Of a stretch of DNA of 6,305 nucleotides, positions 6,086 through 6,305 are shown piece by piece. The notes under the pieces were generated by a model. It searched no databases and had not been told where the DNA came from. It was given only the letters and a program-made list of their open reading frames with translations. How positions within the stretch are numbered: the first letter of the stretch is position 1; every line of letters starts with the position of its first letter. The stretch covers positions 1 through 6,305 of the forward strand of contig JAEWEH010000169.1 in the NCBI GenBank assembly GCA_023389535.1, given 5' to 3'. The stretch is from Pseudomonadota bacterium (GTDB taxonomy: Bacteria > Pseudomonadota > Gammaproteobacteria > Burkholderiales > Burkholderiaceae_B). A program made the position numbers and the translations under genes.

Positions 6086-6208
6086 CCACGCCCTGGTTAC
6101 AAGGGCGTGGATGTTTCCAGAATACGATCGTATTCGAACTCCCGTCATGTTCAATGTGTATGCCCTGGCCAGTGTTCGTCCAGGGACATGGCGCCCCGGC
6201 GGGGCGCC
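6086..6208 (+). repeat. Four successive stem-loops in the leader before the right-edge gene
   Basis: Four inverted repeats follow one another. (1) CCACGCCCT (6086-6094) with AGGGCGTGG (6102-6110), a perfect 9-bp stem. (2) GAATACGATCGTATTC (6120-6135), a perfect 16-bp palindrome that can fold as 6 bp with a GATC loop. (3) TATGCCCTGG (6159-6168) with CCAGGGACATG (6180-6190), 10 bp with a bulged A6186. (4) GGCGCCCC (6190-6197) with GGGGCGCC (6201-6208), a perfect 8-bp stem ending 9 nt before the Shine-Dalgarno of the next gene. None is followed by a T-run. Together they make the untranslated leader strongly structured; the palindrome could instead be a protein operator in DNA. Confidence 0.6.
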
Positions 6209-6229
6209 GCAGACAAGAAGGGGGCTCCA

Positions 6230-6305
6230 ATGCGTCTTTTCAACTTGTTTTTGCGCCGTGCGGGTGTCAAGGCTGTGCCGGCTCGTGTTCCCAGCGCCGT
6301 GTCGC
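6230..6305 (+). CDS. Start of an unidentified protein-coding gene (truncated by window edge)
   Basis: ATG 6230 follows AAGGGGG (6218-6224) with a 5-nt gap and opens a frame that stays open for all 25 visible codons. The visible N-terminus is short, basic and partly hydrophobic (MRLFNLFLRR, then AGVKAVPAR). It could be a cytoplasmic amphipathic tail, such as those that precede magnesium-transporting P-type ATPases, but 25 residues cannot decide this and I name no product. Its control is probably by the structured leader at 5965-6229: the Shine-Dalgarno sits just beyond an 8-bp G-C stem, and GCCCC (6193-6197) could alternatively pair with GGGGC (6221-6225) over it. Confidence 0.7.
   Translation, partial: MRLFNLFLRRAGVKAVPARVPSAVS

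Noticed and set aside
6230..6305. Naming the right-edge gene as mgtA on the basis of a basic N-terminus and a leader peptide
   Set aside because: Twenty-five residues without a domain are not enough, and the leader peptide has only vague resemblance to MgtL.

Overview
The window reads as a chromosomal segment of a high-GC betaproteobacterium, most likely a member of the Alcaligenaceae (Bordetella/Achromobacter/Pusillimonas-like). The basis is the compact gene order ubiH-dusB-fis-purH, a short betaproteobacterial Fis of 79 residues, GC-rich third codon positions and promoters with TACAAT-type -10 boxes. The genus is an inference. I see no insertion sequence, prophage, CRISPR array, tRNA or rRNA.

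Left half (1-4107, all minus strand): reading from right to left, four genes form a likely operon: ubiH (ubiquinone ring hydroxylase), dusB (tRNA dihydrouridine synthase), fis (nucleoid protein) and purH (last two steps of IMP synthesis). The gaps are only 41, 19 and 25 bp, with no terminator between them. purH is complete except for the last base of its stop codon, which lies just outside the window. dusB starts directly behind a GGGGG-ATTTTA-CCCCC inverted repeat (plus-strand reading) that contains a possible -10 box.

Right half (4108-6305, plus strand): a divergent gene encodes a small TM2-domain membrane protein. Next comes the most informative element, a complete yybP-ykoY-type Mn2+ riboswitch aptamer. 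It is followed by an expression platform whose alternative helices either expose or pair the start codon of the next gene. That gene encodes a cation antiporter of the Na+/Ca2+ exchanger (CaCA) superfamily. The pairing suggests Mn2+-induced Mn2+ (or Ca2+/Mn2+) export.

The last 375 bp before the right-edge gene hold no ordinary gene but are dense with regulatory structure: a good sigma70-like promoter, a 22-codon leader ORF with a strong Shine-Dalgarno sequence, a terminator-like hairpin inside that ORF, four further hairpins (one a perfect 16-bp palindrome), and then the start of a gene of which only 25 codons are visible. This looks like a translation-responsive attenuation leader. I do not recognise the leader peptide, and the downstream gene cannot be identified from what is visible.
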